Part shown: positions 17,088 through 24,123 of the stretch, one piece after another | Layout: every line of letters starts with the position of its first letter | Numbering within the stretch: the first letter of the stretch is position 1 | Origin: an uncultured Clostridia bacterium | Lineage (GTDB): Bacteria; Bacillota; Clostridia; Oscillospirales; Oscillospiraceae | DNA: 36,298 bases | NCBI GenBank assembly: GCA_945864305.1 | Contig: CAMBAJ010000018.1 | Location: 1-36,298, forward strand | Direction: 5' to 3' | Notes under the pieces: model-generated | What the model saw: the letters and a program-made list of their open reading frames with translations, nothing else | What the model was told of the DNA's origin: nothing | Databases searched by the model: none | Program-made: the position numbers and the translations under genes

Positions 17088-17336
17088 ATGGATTTGTCCA
17101 TCAAAATCGACTGTCCTCATTGCGGCTGTCCTATTGACGTTGATACCAGTGACTTTGAGATTGGAACAACTGGATATGAACGTGAAATGGGAGCTGAGCT
17201 TCAGCACGAAATCGAATGCGAAGATTTTGAATGTCCGCATTGTGGAAAGCGTTTTTCTTTTTCTGGTTCCGTATGGGAATATCCTATCGGTGCTGTGAAT
17301 GAGATTGACGTTACCGCAAAAGCCACTGACGATTGA
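17088..17336 (+). CDS. Zinc-ribbon moron protein on the opposite strand
   Basis: An 82-residue protein on the plus strand inside a minus-strand region. The start ATG at 17088 has AAGGAGG seven to eight bases upstream. Two CPHCG motifs (IDCPHCGCPID and ECPHCGKRFSF) with acidic residues between suggest a zinc ribbon. It is followed 10 bases later by a good terminator (17347-17378), so it is a self-contained transcription unit. This is the classic look of a moron. I saw no clear promoter. Function unknown. Confidence 0.8.
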   Translation: MDLSIKIDCPHCGCPIDVDTSDFEIGTTGYEREMGAELQHEIECEDFECPHCGKRFSFSGSVWEYPIGAVNEIDVTAKATDD

Positions 17337-17346
17337 TACGATTTAC

Positions 17347-17378
17347 CCGCCTCTTAATTGAGGCGGCTTTATTTTTTT
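17347..17378 (+). terminator. Rho-independent terminator of the zinc-ribbon moron
   Basis: CCGCCTC (17347-17353) and GAGGCGG (17360-17366) form a 7-bp stem with a six-base loop, followed by CTTTATTTTTTT. The T-run is only on the plus strand, matching the gene at 17088-17336. Confidence 0.88.
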
Positions 17379-17389
17379 ACTTAGTCGCT

Positions 17390-17998
17390 TCACTCATAGG
17401 CCGCCTCCCTGCTGATACGCTCAAAGCCGATAACCCACACCCACGGGTTGGCGTCCCATCCGTAAAGGGGCAGATCGGATGGCTTGATGGTGCTGTCCCA
17501 CTTAATCCGAAAGAATGACGGGCCACTCGGCAAAAGCTCTCCAGTCTTCGCACTGTACGCCCACTCTTTGCACCCCTCTGCATCAATCTGCCCCGACGTG
17601 ATGTCCTGCAAACGCTCCACCTGCACATCCGTCACCCGCAGAAACAGCCGTGCGGCCTCCTTCGGCATGTGGATGGAGGGGCGCCACTTGATCTGGACTT
17701 CCTTCCCGTCCCTGAAGAACTTCTCAGTGTCCGAATAGTTCGCTTTGTACATATACCGTGTAGGGTCTTTGTACCACGTCTCCCGCACATACAGGATGTC
17801 GCCGGGCTGATACTGGCACGGGAACGCAGGCGGGTGACTGTCGCCTGTTTCATGATCAATGAAAGCAATCGGCGTTCCGTCGCTTTCGCAATCCAATGCG
17901 TTGACAATGTCTTTATCCTTGATAACTCTCCGCGTGACGGTCTTTCTGCCATCCAGGATAGCCCGCACCATATCGGTGTTAAACAGTATCGGCTTCAT
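17390..17998 (-). CDS. ASCH-like phage protein ('morphogenetic protein' family)
   Basis: A 202-residue protein with a family signature I recognise from many Firmicutes prophages: KPILFNTDMVRAILDGRKTV at the start, GDILYVRETWYKDP, KWRPSIHMPKEAARLFL and VERLQDIT. These are ASCH/PUA-like proteins thought to bind RNA or modified bases; the 'morphogenetic' label in databases is not experimentally based. The ATG at 17998 is preferred (AAAGGAGG upstream). It lies in an accessory gene cluster before the SSB gene. Confidence 0.85.
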   Translation of the reverse strand: MKPILFNTDMVRAILDGRKTVTRRVIKDKDIVNALDCESDGTPIAFIDHETGDSHPPAFPCQYQPGDILYVRETWYKDPTRYMYKANYSDTEKFFRDGKEVQIKWRPSIHMPKEAARLFLRVTDVQVERLQDITSGQIDAEGCKEWAYSAKTGELLPSGPSFFRIKWDSTIKPSDLPLYGWDANPWVWVIGFERISREAAYE

Positions 17999-18378
17999 GG
18001 GTGCCTCCTTTCCGCGCAAGCCGCCTCCGCTTCCTCTATGGAGAATAGCGCTACCTGCTTACCTGATTTTGTTTCCGGCGCATCGCGGAATGCCGTAAGC
18101 GTATGGTTCCAATGGTCCGCTCTGAATGTATAGCCGTTTCTTATCAGCTCCACATCAGTACCGCACGGCAGCATCACCAGCAGCCCGGCCTTGTCGGCAC
18201 ATGCCAGCTCCAAAAGGCGGTCGAACGGTACGATACCTTCGATGCTTTTGACCGCTTCATATAGCTTGATTTCGTCCTTAAAGATGCAGTCGCCGGGGTC
18301 TCCAAAACAATGCCCGTACTTCTTGCAGTACATCTCGCAATAGCCTTGCGCACAGTCCGTCAGTCTCTCCATGCTCAC
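17995..18378 (-). CDS. Small Cys-rich phage protein, unknown function
   Basis: A 127-residue protein (MSMERLTDCAQGYCEMYC, then KKYGHCFGDPGDCIFKDE) with six cysteines in the first 35 residues, possibly a zinc-binding head, followed by a helical region (PFDRLLELACADKAG). It is linked to the next gene by a four-base ATGA overlap and to the previous one in the same way. Function not recognised. Confidence 0.75.
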   Translation of the reverse strand: MSMERLTDCAQGYCEMYCKKYGHCFGDPGDCIFKDEIKLYEAVKSIEGIVPFDRLLELACADKAGLLVMLPCGTDVELIRNGYTFRADHWNHTLTAFRDAPETKSGKQVALFSIEEAEAACAERRHP

Positions 18379-18800
18379 GCCTCCTTCTTAGGGCAATGCC
18401 TAGAGCAAAAATCATCAGGGACGTGCGGGTGGTCATCTCCCTCACAGAAACCAACCTGATATTGTCCCCATCCGCTCTTTCCCCAAAGTTCACATGTCTT
18501 GCAGGTTTTCGGCGGTTCGCCGCCCAACTGTTGGTATGCCGCATCCCGCTCCGCAATGGCCTGGTTGGCCTTATCGGTGGCGATCAGGCCCGCCTTGGTC
18601 AGCTCCTCTGCCTGTTTCCGCAGCTTCTCGATCTCCTTAACCAGCGCAAGCCGTTCCGTTTCGTGGTTTTCCAGCATGTCGGCAGCTGCAGCATACAGCA
18701 GGCATGTATCGTGATCGCATTCGGCGGCACATATGCAATCTTCACATGTCGTGTCATTGCGCAGCGCCGTCACCAGTTCATCCCTTGTCAGTTTTTTCAT
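18375..18800 (-). CDS. Cys-rich phage protein with coiled coil
   Basis: 141 residues from an ATG at 18800 (GGGAGG five bases upstream). An N-terminal segment TTCEDCICAAECDHDTCLL carries five cysteines, a central coiled coil follows (ERLALVKEIEKLRKQAEEL), and the C-terminus has another cluster (KTCKTCELWGKSG, then FCSRHCPKKEA). The layout resembles Cys-rich early phage proteins in gut Clostridia. It overlaps the 18778-18975 gene by 23 bases in another frame. Function unknown. Confidence 0.75.
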   Translation of the reverse strand: MKKLTRDELVTALRNDTTCEDCICAAECDHDTCLLYAAAADMLENHETERLALVKEIEKLRKQAEELTKAGLIATDKANQAIAERDAAYQQLGGEPPKTCKTCELWGKSGWGQYQVGFCEGDDHPHVPDDFCSRHCPKKEA

Positions 18801-18975
18801 TGCATCCTCCCAGTTCCTTGAGCGACTCCATATGCTCCACGGCATTCCGGATAATGGCGCATCCATGAGTGGAACATCTATGCTCATGGCCGCATCCCAA
18901 ACAGGCCAGGCTCCCGGTCTCAACAAGCAGGCCTTTCAGTGCCTGCAGCGTAGATGTATAATCCATCGTCGTCAA
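18778..18975 (-). CDS. Tiny Cys-rich protein next to SSB, unknown function
   Basis: 65 residues if it starts at a TTG that overlaps the SSB stop (TTGA, 18973-18975); an ATG at 18966 is an alternative. The protein reads LVETGSLACLGCGHEHRCS then THGCAIIRNAVEHMESL, with four cysteines and two histidines that could bind zinc. The end overlaps the start of the next gene. The overlap on both sides and the compact motif argue that it is real. Confidence 0.65.
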   Translation of the reverse strand: MTTMDYTSTLQALKGLLVETGSLACLGCGHEHRCSTHGCAIIRNAVEHMESLKELGGCNEKTDKG

Positions 18976-19376
18976 AACGGCAGCTCTCCTTTCTCATCGT
19001 CCGGAAGCTCATGGAGCTCCCCGGAAGGTTCTGCCGGCGTATCCGAATCGGACACTTTCTTGCTGTCGCCGAAGTACACGTTGTCGGCGATGACCTCGTA
19101 GCTGCGGCGCTTGTTGCCGTCCTTGTCCGTCCAGTCCTCCATCTGGAGGCGGCCCTCCACCACGGCCATGCGGCCCTTGGAGAAGTACTTGAACACGAGC
19201 TCCGCCGTGGAGCGCCAGGCCGTGCAGTCGATGAAGTCCGTCTCCTTTTCCCCGGCCTGGTTCTTGTAGTCCCGGTCCACAGCCAGGGAGAAGGATGTCA
19301 CCGGCGTTCCGCTTGCGGTCTTGCGCATCTCCGGGTCCCGAGTCAGGCGGCCCATAAGGAAAATTTTATTCAGCAT
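18972..19376 (-). CDS. ssb: Single-stranded DNA-binding protein
   Basis: A 134-residue SSB with the usual OB-fold start (MLNKIFLMGRLTRDPEMRKT), the core TDFIDCTAWRSTAELVFKYF and EGRLQMEDWTDKDGNKR. The C-terminus is acidic and ends DDEKGELPF, a variant of the partner-binding tip. It protects single-stranded DNA in phage replication. The linker contains VSDSDTP, encoded over palindrome copy 2. The start has AGGAGG upstream, inside a short AGGAGGTCCTCC palindrome. Confidence 0.95.
   Translation of the reverse strand: MLNKIFLMGRLTRDPEMRKTASGTPVTSFSLAVDRDYKNQAGEKETDFIDCTAWRSTAELVFKYFSKGRMAVVEGRLQMEDWTDKDGNKRRSYEVIADNVYFGDSKKVSDSDTPAEPSGELHELPDDEKGELPF
19039..19055. repeat. 17-bp palindrome, copy 2 (one mismatch)
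   Basis: GTATCCGAATCGGACAC inside the ssb linker; one base differs from copy 1. On the minus strand it is again read as VSDSDT. Confidence 0.7.
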
Positions 19377-19425
19377 TGGAGGACCTCCTCAAGAACGGCT
19401 TCACATGGGACTCCAGTTCAGTCAT
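19366..19425 (-). CDS. Possible 19-residue coupling peptide before ssb
   Basis: An ATG at 19425 with AAAGGAGG seven bases upstream opens a 19-residue frame (MTELESHVKPFLRRSSNAE) whose stop lies just inside the ssb start. The ribosome binding site also lies inside the 3' end of the upstream gene, so it could be coincidence. If used, it would couple translation of ssb to the upstream gene. Confidence 0.35.
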   Translation of the reverse strand: MTELESHVKPFLRRSSNAE

Positions 19426-19630
19426 CATCCCGCCTCCTTTTGTCTCCCTTCAACACCTGGATGCCATACAGCACAGCTTTCACAGCGATCCCAGCTGCCA
19501 GCAGGTTCAGCACGCCCTCCTCCGGATGGCCGGCGGCCATGAGCCACACGCCGAAAAACAGACCCACAGCCCCAAGAAGCACCGCCCACGCGGTGAACAC
19601 TTTGACCAGCATTCGCTCAAAGGAACTCAT
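19418..19630 (-). CDS. Small membrane protein
   Basis: 70 residues with two predicted membrane segments (AWAVLLGAVGLFFGVWLMA and LLAAGIAVKAVLYGIQVL) and a basic/acidic tail (KGDKRRRDDD). The start ATG overlaps the previous stop (ATGA) and has GGAGAAAGG upstream. Function unknown; it lies in the accessory cluster between ssb and parB. Confidence 0.75.
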   Translation of the reverse strand: MSSFERMLVKVFTAWAVLLGAVGLFFGVWLMAAGHPEEGVLNLLAAGIAVKAVLYGIQVLKGDKRRRDDD

Positions 19631-19845
19631 ACCTGTCCTTTCTCCTTTCGATATCGTCTCGGCTTACTGACATAGCGGGCGGTCTCCACATCGTCCTGCG
19701 CTCTTCTGGCCGCCGCATTGCCTGCGTTCCACGCTGCCAAGGCCTCCTGATACGCGGCCCAGTCTCCGCACACCGCCGGGTCGTGGCAGTTGGGGATAGC
19801 GGAGCGCTTCGGGCAGTTCCTCCCGCATGGCGGCTTTGGCTTCAT
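19627..19845 (-). CDS. Small Cys/His-containing phage protein
   Basis: 72 residues from an ATG at 19845 that overlaps the stop of the upstream small membrane peptide (ATGA). The sequence begins MKPKPPCGRNCPKRSAIPN, has CHDPAVCGDWAAYQEAL and ends with YVSKPRRYRKEKGQV. I recognise this pattern as a recurrent small protein in phages of gut Clostridia, without a known role. Four cysteines suggest metal binding. Confidence 0.75.
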   Translation of the reverse strand: MKPKPPCGRNCPKRSAIPNCHDPAVCGDWAAYQEALAAWNAGNAAARRAQDDVETARYVSKPRRYRKEKGQV

Positions 19846-19955
19846 CGGAGCGCCACCGTCGACAGGAGCAATGCGGCCAGAAACAGCGCCAGCAGGATGA
19901 GTGCCGCCAGACGGAGAAGTCCGTCCCGGCGGCGTTTTCGTTGGTTTCTCGTCAT
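19842..19955 (-). CDS. 37-residue single-pass membrane peptide
   Basis: MTRNQRKRRRDGLLRLAALI followed by LLALFLAALLLSTVALR: a basic head and one hydrophobic helix. The start has GAGGAG seven bases upstream and the stop overlaps the next start. Function unknown. Confidence 0.6.
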   Translation of the reverse strand: MTRNQRKRRRDGLLRLAALILLALFLAALLLSTVALR

Positions 19956-20095
19956 AATCTTTCTCCTCGCTATTTTGACATTCCCAGCCCCCGGCAGACG
20001 GCGCCGGAGAGAGCGAAGACATGCCGGCGACCGGCACAACGGCCCAGGAGAGAGGCCAGCCGACGCCGCCTGCCAGGAGCTGGGTGTTTTCTTTA

Positions 20096-20242
20096 TCATT
20101 CGGGTCTTTTATCGGTCATGTCCTTTCCGCGCTTCTCGGCCCAGGCCGCCAGAACAGAAAGCACATACAGATCATCAGGGTCCGTGGTCTTGATGGGATT
20201 TCCACAGCAAGGGCACGGGTCACCGGGCTTCAGAATTTTCAT
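20096..20242 (-). CDS. 48-residue zinc-knuckle-like protein
   Basis: MKILKPGDPCPCCGNPIKTT contains a CPCCG cluster and the rest is helical (LYVLSVLAAWAEKRGKDM). The ATG at 20242 has GGAGG six bases upstream and lies inside the end of the ParB-like gene. About 140 bases downstream (19956-20095) hold no convincing gene start. Function unknown. Confidence 0.65.
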   Translation of the reverse strand: MKILKPGDPCPCCGNPIKTTDPDDLYVLSVLAAWAEKRGKDMTDKRPE

Positions 20243-21755
20243 TGTTTTCCTCCGAACTCTCATATTCCGGCAGCCGCATCCAGACAAGCGGCTGCAATCT
20301 GGCATCGACACCGCCAGGCGTCAGAAGCCAGTCCGTTCCATCCCACCAAAGAGCCTTCGGTGTAGGCTCACCTGCCAGCGGCATCATGCACACGCACCAC
20401 CCGGACTCGTGCCCCGGATTCGTCCCGCCGGGCATCCAGCCGCAAATGGCAAGCTGACCCTCCGGCTGCACCGCCGATACGATTTCACCATAGGGATTAT
20501 CGGACAGTCCCAGTAAATAATCAGCAGTGACGCCCAGGCATTTTGCTGTGGCGATAAGCCTATGAGCATCACTAAGATAAAAGCCATATTGGCCAAATGG
20601 TAGTTGCGTGTCTGTCCGAATTTTCTGGAGAGACTCTTTTTCCAACCAGCTCTGCTCATTAGCCTCACTGTAATAACTTTGCGTTGCCGAAAACAGTTGC
20701 TTAACCGATTTTCCAGAGGCAGTTCGGGCTGAAGATTCCCGGCGCCAGTATCCAGAAATTTCTTCAATTGTTGGTTTATCCTTTGCTGCTTTTGCCTCCC
20801 TCTCCTGTGCGTTTTGAGCCCGTCGGTCTGCCCGGAGTCGTTTTACCTTTTCAGTCAACAGAGGGCAAGCTACCTTGCAGGATGCTAAATTATCGCACTT
20901 ATCGCAGCATATACGGTCACACGGCTTATACCCATAGTTACCGTCAAAAAGCTTATTCAGCATAGCAGTCTTATGGGTGCAGGCAGCACCAGACTGCTTT
21001 TTGCATTTACGTTCCATGACTGGCTTGATTTTGCCAATCGTGTTATTGACCTGCCACTCAGAAAGGTACTGGATATCCTGTTTATCAGTATATTTACGGA
21101 CAATCTTTTGGATTTCTGGAGGCTGCTGGGCCAATACGTAAGCGCTGGCTTCCTTGAGAGTTCCGGCTTCGTAATATTTGGAAAACTCCGGAATCAGATT
21201 ATCCCTGATCACCTTCAGGCGGGCTAGTTTTGTCTTGCTCACCTTGCAGGCCTCGGCAACGTGATCCCGCATCCTCCCTGGAAACTCATACCCTTCTTCC
21301 TTCAGTTGATACAGCAGAGCCTCCACACGCTCCGCCTGCTTGCTAATCTCTGCGGAGCTCAGGTTACGTGTATCACTATTTGCGTAAATGAGACGCAGCT
21401 CCTGCAGGGCAGCAGAGCCTTCCGATCGCTCCCGAATACATGGGATCTCCCGCAGATCTTCACGTCCAGCGTCCACCAACTGCCGAATTGCAGCCCGGCG
21501 ACGATGTCCGGAGACAATGATGACGCGGCGTGCGTCCTGCGGGTTGGATCGTACCCGAATGGGCTGCTGTAAGCCAAATAGCTCAATGTTTGCCGCCAAC
21601 TCATCCAGCTGTGACAGCTCGTAAAAATTTTTAGGATCGTCGTCGATCTGTTCGATGTCGATGTACTCGATCTGCTCCCGGCCTGTGTCCGATTTGGACA
21701 CGCCGACATTCAGGGTTTTGGCGAACTCGCCTAGGTCCAGTTTTTTCCCGGCCAT
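20220..21755 (-). CDS. ParB-like partition/nuclease-domain protein with C-terminal extension
   Basis: 511 residues from an ATG at 21755 (GGAGG seven bases upstream; GTG at 21761 is an alternative). Residues ~25-130 form a ParB N-terminal domain with the motif IIVSGHRRRAAIRQL. A helix-turn-helix region follows (VAEACKVSKTKLARLKVI near 165-185). The middle has a Cys cluster (CDRICCDKCDNLASCKVACP). The C-terminus, with WCVCMMPLAGEPTPKALWW and DGTDWL, resembles DUF551-type domains. It may bind DNA with the ParA partner encoded upstream. The N-terminus contains VSKSDTG over palindrome copy 4. Confidence 0.85.
   Translation of the reverse strand: MAGKKLDLGEFAKTLNVGVSKSDTGREQIEYIDIEQIDDDPKNFYELSQLDELAANIELFGLQQPIRVRSNPQDARRVIIVSGHRRRAAIRQLVDAGREDLREIPCIRERSEGSAALQELRLIYANSDTRNLSSAEISKQAERVEALLYQLKEEGYEFPGRMRDHVAEACKVSKTKLARLKVIRDNLIPEFSKYYEAGTLKEASAYVLAQQPPEIQKIVRKYTDKQDIQYLSEWQVNNTIGKIKPVMERKCKKQSGAACTHKTAMLNKLFDGNYGYKPCDRICCDKCDNLASCKVACPLLTEKVKRLRADRRAQNAQEREAKAAKDKPTIEEISGYWRRESSARTASGKSVKQLFSATQSYYSEANEQSWLEKESLQKIRTDTQLPFGQYGFYLSDAHRLIATAKCLGVTADYLLGLSDNPYGEIVSAVQPEGQLAICGWMPGGTNPGHESGWCVCMMPLAGEPTPKALWWDGTDWLLTPGGVDARLQPLVWMRLPEYESSEENNENSEAR
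21685..21701. repeat. 17-bp palindrome, copy 4 (one mismatch)
   Basis: GTGTCCGATTTGGACAC inside the parB-like N-terminus, read on the minus strand as VSKSDT. A partition protein might bind a site in or near its own operon, so this copy could be a centromere-like site. Confidence 0.7.
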
Positions 21756-21757
21756 GC

Positions 21758-22540
21758 TCACACCTCCCCCAAGAGCTCATTCACCCAGGAGCGGTAGTCC
21801 TGGGATGCCGCGCTGCCGGGGCTGTACGACACGATGGGACTGCGGTCAAAGGTGCTCTCCGGCACCTTGTCTGTCCGGCGTATCACCGTACCGAATACCG
21901 ACAGCCCCAGGCTCCGCACCAGCTTCTCACCCTGATGCACCACGTCGGCGTTGTGCCACTGGTTGATCAGCACGCCGGTGATGCGAATATCAGCGTTGGC
22001 CTCCCGCATACTGGCGATCTGCTCCTCCATGTCCGTGATGCCGTCGAAGTTGAAGCCGTCCATCACCATGGGGATGATCACCTCACTGGCCGCCAGCAGG
22101 GCCGCGCAGGAAGATGTGGTGAAGCCCGGAGGGCAGTCGAACAGCAGGAAGTCAATGCTGCCGTCCTCCTCGATGGCCATTCGGAAATCCCGCAGGGCTT
22201 TGATATGTACCGCCTGCCGCTCCTCCGCGTTTCCCATGATGGCCGCCACGTCCAGCCGGTACAGCGCCGGGGTACTGGGCAGCAGCAGGAAGTCCTCGCT
22301 GACCTCCTGCACGTTGTCGTCCCAGAGAGGTTCACCCTCTCCCAGAAGCAGGTCCCGGACGGTGATGACATCCTCCAGGTTGGTGTGTGGCAGCAGGAAC
22401 CGGGAAGCGTTCCGCTGTCCGTCGCAGTCCACCAACACAACCTTCTTGCCGTGGTCGCGGACCAGGATGTCCGCCAGGTTGATGGCGGTGACGGTCTTGC
22501 CGACGCCGCCCTTATTGTTCATGATCGCTATCGTTCTCAC
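21758..22540 (-). CDS. parA: ParA-like partition ATPase
   Basis: 260 residues from a GTG at 22540 that has GAGGAGG eight bases upstream. The deviant Walker A MNNKGGVGKTVTAIN lies near residues 7-21, Walker A' VVLVDCDGQRNASRF near 35-49, and Walker B FLLFDCPPGF near 130. These are signatures of the Soj/ParA family, which positions plasmid or prophage DNA with a ParB partner encoded immediately downstream. In an integrating phage this may act on the excised or replicating form. Confidence 0.93.
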   Translation of the reverse strand: MRTIAIMNNKGGVGKTVTAINLADILVRDHGKKVVLVDCDGQRNASRFLLPHTNLEDVITVRDLLLGEGEPLWDDNVQEVSEDFLLLPSTPALYRLDVAAIMGNAEERQAVHIKALRDFRMAIEEDGSIDFLLFDCPPGFTTSSCAALLAASEVIIPMVMDGFNFDGITDMEEQIASMREANADIRITGVLINQWHNADVVHQGEKLVRSLGLSVFGTVIRRTDKVPESTFDRSPIVSYSPGSAASQDYRSWVNELLGEV

Positions 22541-22553
22541 GCTCAAATCCTCC

Positions 22554-22814
22554 TCAGCGGTACAACGCTTCGCCGTACCGGTTCTTTTTTCTGTTCAGCC
22601 GGGCCCTCTCCACCGGCACCTCGCCGCCACAGGCCCGCATCATGGGATAGCTCTCCCGGAACTTCTCGCCGGTTACCGGGCTTTTAAACTCCAGCGTGTA
22701 AAACCGCTTCTGCGGGTGAATGTATACCACCACACCCTTCTGTGGCTTTCCCACCGACTCACCCGTGGCGCCGCCGAACAAGGGCCGCGCCGTGATCTGG
22801 TCTCCAAGTTTCAT
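22554..22814 (-). CDS. Small conserved phage protein, unknown function
   Basis: 86 residues from an ATG at 22814 (GGAGG four bases upstream). It reads KGVVVYIHPQKRFYTLEF and ends with a basic stretch (RARLNRKKNRYGEALYR). I recognise this as a small protein common in replication regions of gut Clostridia phages. The N-terminal half looks like a small beta-barrel. Function not known. Confidence 0.75.
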   Translation of the reverse strand: MKLGDQITARPLFGGATGESVGKPQKGVVVYIHPQKRFYTLEFKSPVTGEKFRESYPMMRACGGEVPVERARLNRKKNRYGEALYR

Positions 22815-22824
22815 GCTTCCTCCG

Positions 22825-24123
22825 TCATTCCACCCACGCGGGCTTGAATGTGTTGGTCTCCGGCCAGAAGGACAGGTCGATCTTGCCCGTCCTTCCGTGC
22901 CGGTTCTTTGCCAGGATGATCTCCGTCCGCTCCGGCTGAGCCTGTTCCCGCTCGTAGTCCGCACGGTAATAGTCCGGACGGTGGACGAAGATCACGCCGT
23001 CGGCGTCCTCCTCCATGGCACCGGTAGCCCGGAGGTCGGATAGCGTAGGCCGTTTATCCGTCCGCTTCTCGTTCTCCCGGTTCAACTGGGCCAGACACAG
23101 CACTGGCTGTCCGATGGACTGAGCCAGCCGTTTCAGCGCGTGGGCGATTTCCCGGCTTTCGTCGGCGTCCTGCCGCTTGCCGGGCTTCAGGATCAGGCCG
23201 AAGTGATCCACCACGACCAGCTTGACGCCACGGCTGGCCCGGGCAATGGAAGTGATGCGCCCCACCGTCTGGGCATTGCCGTCCGTTGTGTACAGCGGCG
23301 TGCGCCCAACGGTCAGCATTGCCTCCGCCACCCTGCGGTTCTCGTCCTCCGTCAGGGTCTCCATCAGGATGAGCCTGCTATCCACCCTGGCCAGCGCTGA
23401 CAGCCGGCGGGCCATGATCTGCTCCTTGGACATCTCCAGGGAGAAATAGTCCACACGGCCGCAGGTGGCCGCAACAGACTCCGCAATGGCGACGCCAAGG
23501 GCTGTCTTGCCCATGCCGGGGCGGCCCGCCAGTATGTACAGCCCATCCTGCACCATGCCGCCGCCCAGCAGCTTGTCCAGGGAGCGGATGCCGGTGCGGA
23601 CGTATGGTATGCTGCCGTCGTCGATGAGCTCCCGGTAGGCGAAAAAGCTGTCCACCTGCTCCTTCGGCGCCAGCAGCTCACTGGCGGTCCGATCTGCCGA
23701 TGCGGTAATGGCGGCGTCCAAACTGGAGCGGACCGTTTCCTCCGGCTCACCGTCGTCCAGGGCCTTGGCGCCGTCCAGAAGCGCTGCCTTCAGCTCCCGC
23801 TTCCTGGCCTTTTCGGCCACGATGTCCGCGTACTCCAGCACGTTGGCCGCCGTCGGCGTAATGTCCATCAGATCGGCCAGATAGCGGCGCAGCGTCTTTT
23901 CCTCCGCCAGGCGCTGGTTCACCGCCTCCTGGCACACGGTCAGGCCGTCCACAGGTCTGCCGTCCCGGTCCATGTTGGTGATGACCCGGAAAAGCTCCTG
24001 ATTGAGCGCCATGGAAAAGTCCGTCTCCCGGAGTACTGCCGCCACGTCCCGGATGCATCCGCTGTCGATCAGCATGGAGCCCAGCACAGCCTGCTCCGAC
24101 TCGATGCTCACAAATTCACTCAT
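22825..24123 (-). CDS. dnaB: Replicative DNA helicase, DnaB-type
   Basis: 432 residues. The N-terminal domain (SIESEQAVLGSMLIDSG) is a DnaB start. The RecA-like core has Walker A YILAGRPGMGKTALGVA near residues 196-212, Walker B KLVVVDHFGLI near 295, and the conserved LAQLNRENEKR and SDLRATGAMEEDADGVIFVH. It unwinds the phage replication fork. The start has GAGGAGG upstream and overlaps the initiator gene by eight bases, so loader and helicase are coupled. Confidence 0.95.
   Translation of the reverse strand: MSEFVSIESEQAVLGSMLIDSGCIRDVAAVLRETDFSMALNQELFRVITNMDRDGRPVDGLTVCQEAVNQRLAEEKTLRRYLADLMDITPTAANVLEYADIVAEKARKRELKAALLDGAKALDDGEPEETVRSSLDAAITASADRTASELLAPKEQVDSFFAYRELIDDGSIPYVRTGIRSLDKLLGGGMVQDGLYILAGRPGMGKTALGVAIAESVAATCGRVDYFSLEMSKEQIMARRLSALARVDSRLILMETLTEDENRRVAEAMLTVGRTPLYTTDGNAQTVGRITSIARASRGVKLVVVDHFGLILKPGKRQDADESREIAHALKRLAQSIGQPVLCLAQLNRENEKRTDKRPTLSDLRATGAMEEDADGVIFVHRPDYYRADYEREQAQPERTEIILAKNRHGRTGKIDLSFWPETNTFKPAWVE

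Noticed and set aside
19956-20095. Open minus-strand frame between the 48-residue and 37-residue genes
   Set aside because: The frame is open but has no start codon with a ribosome binding site, and its sequence is Pro/Gly/Ala-rich without pattern.
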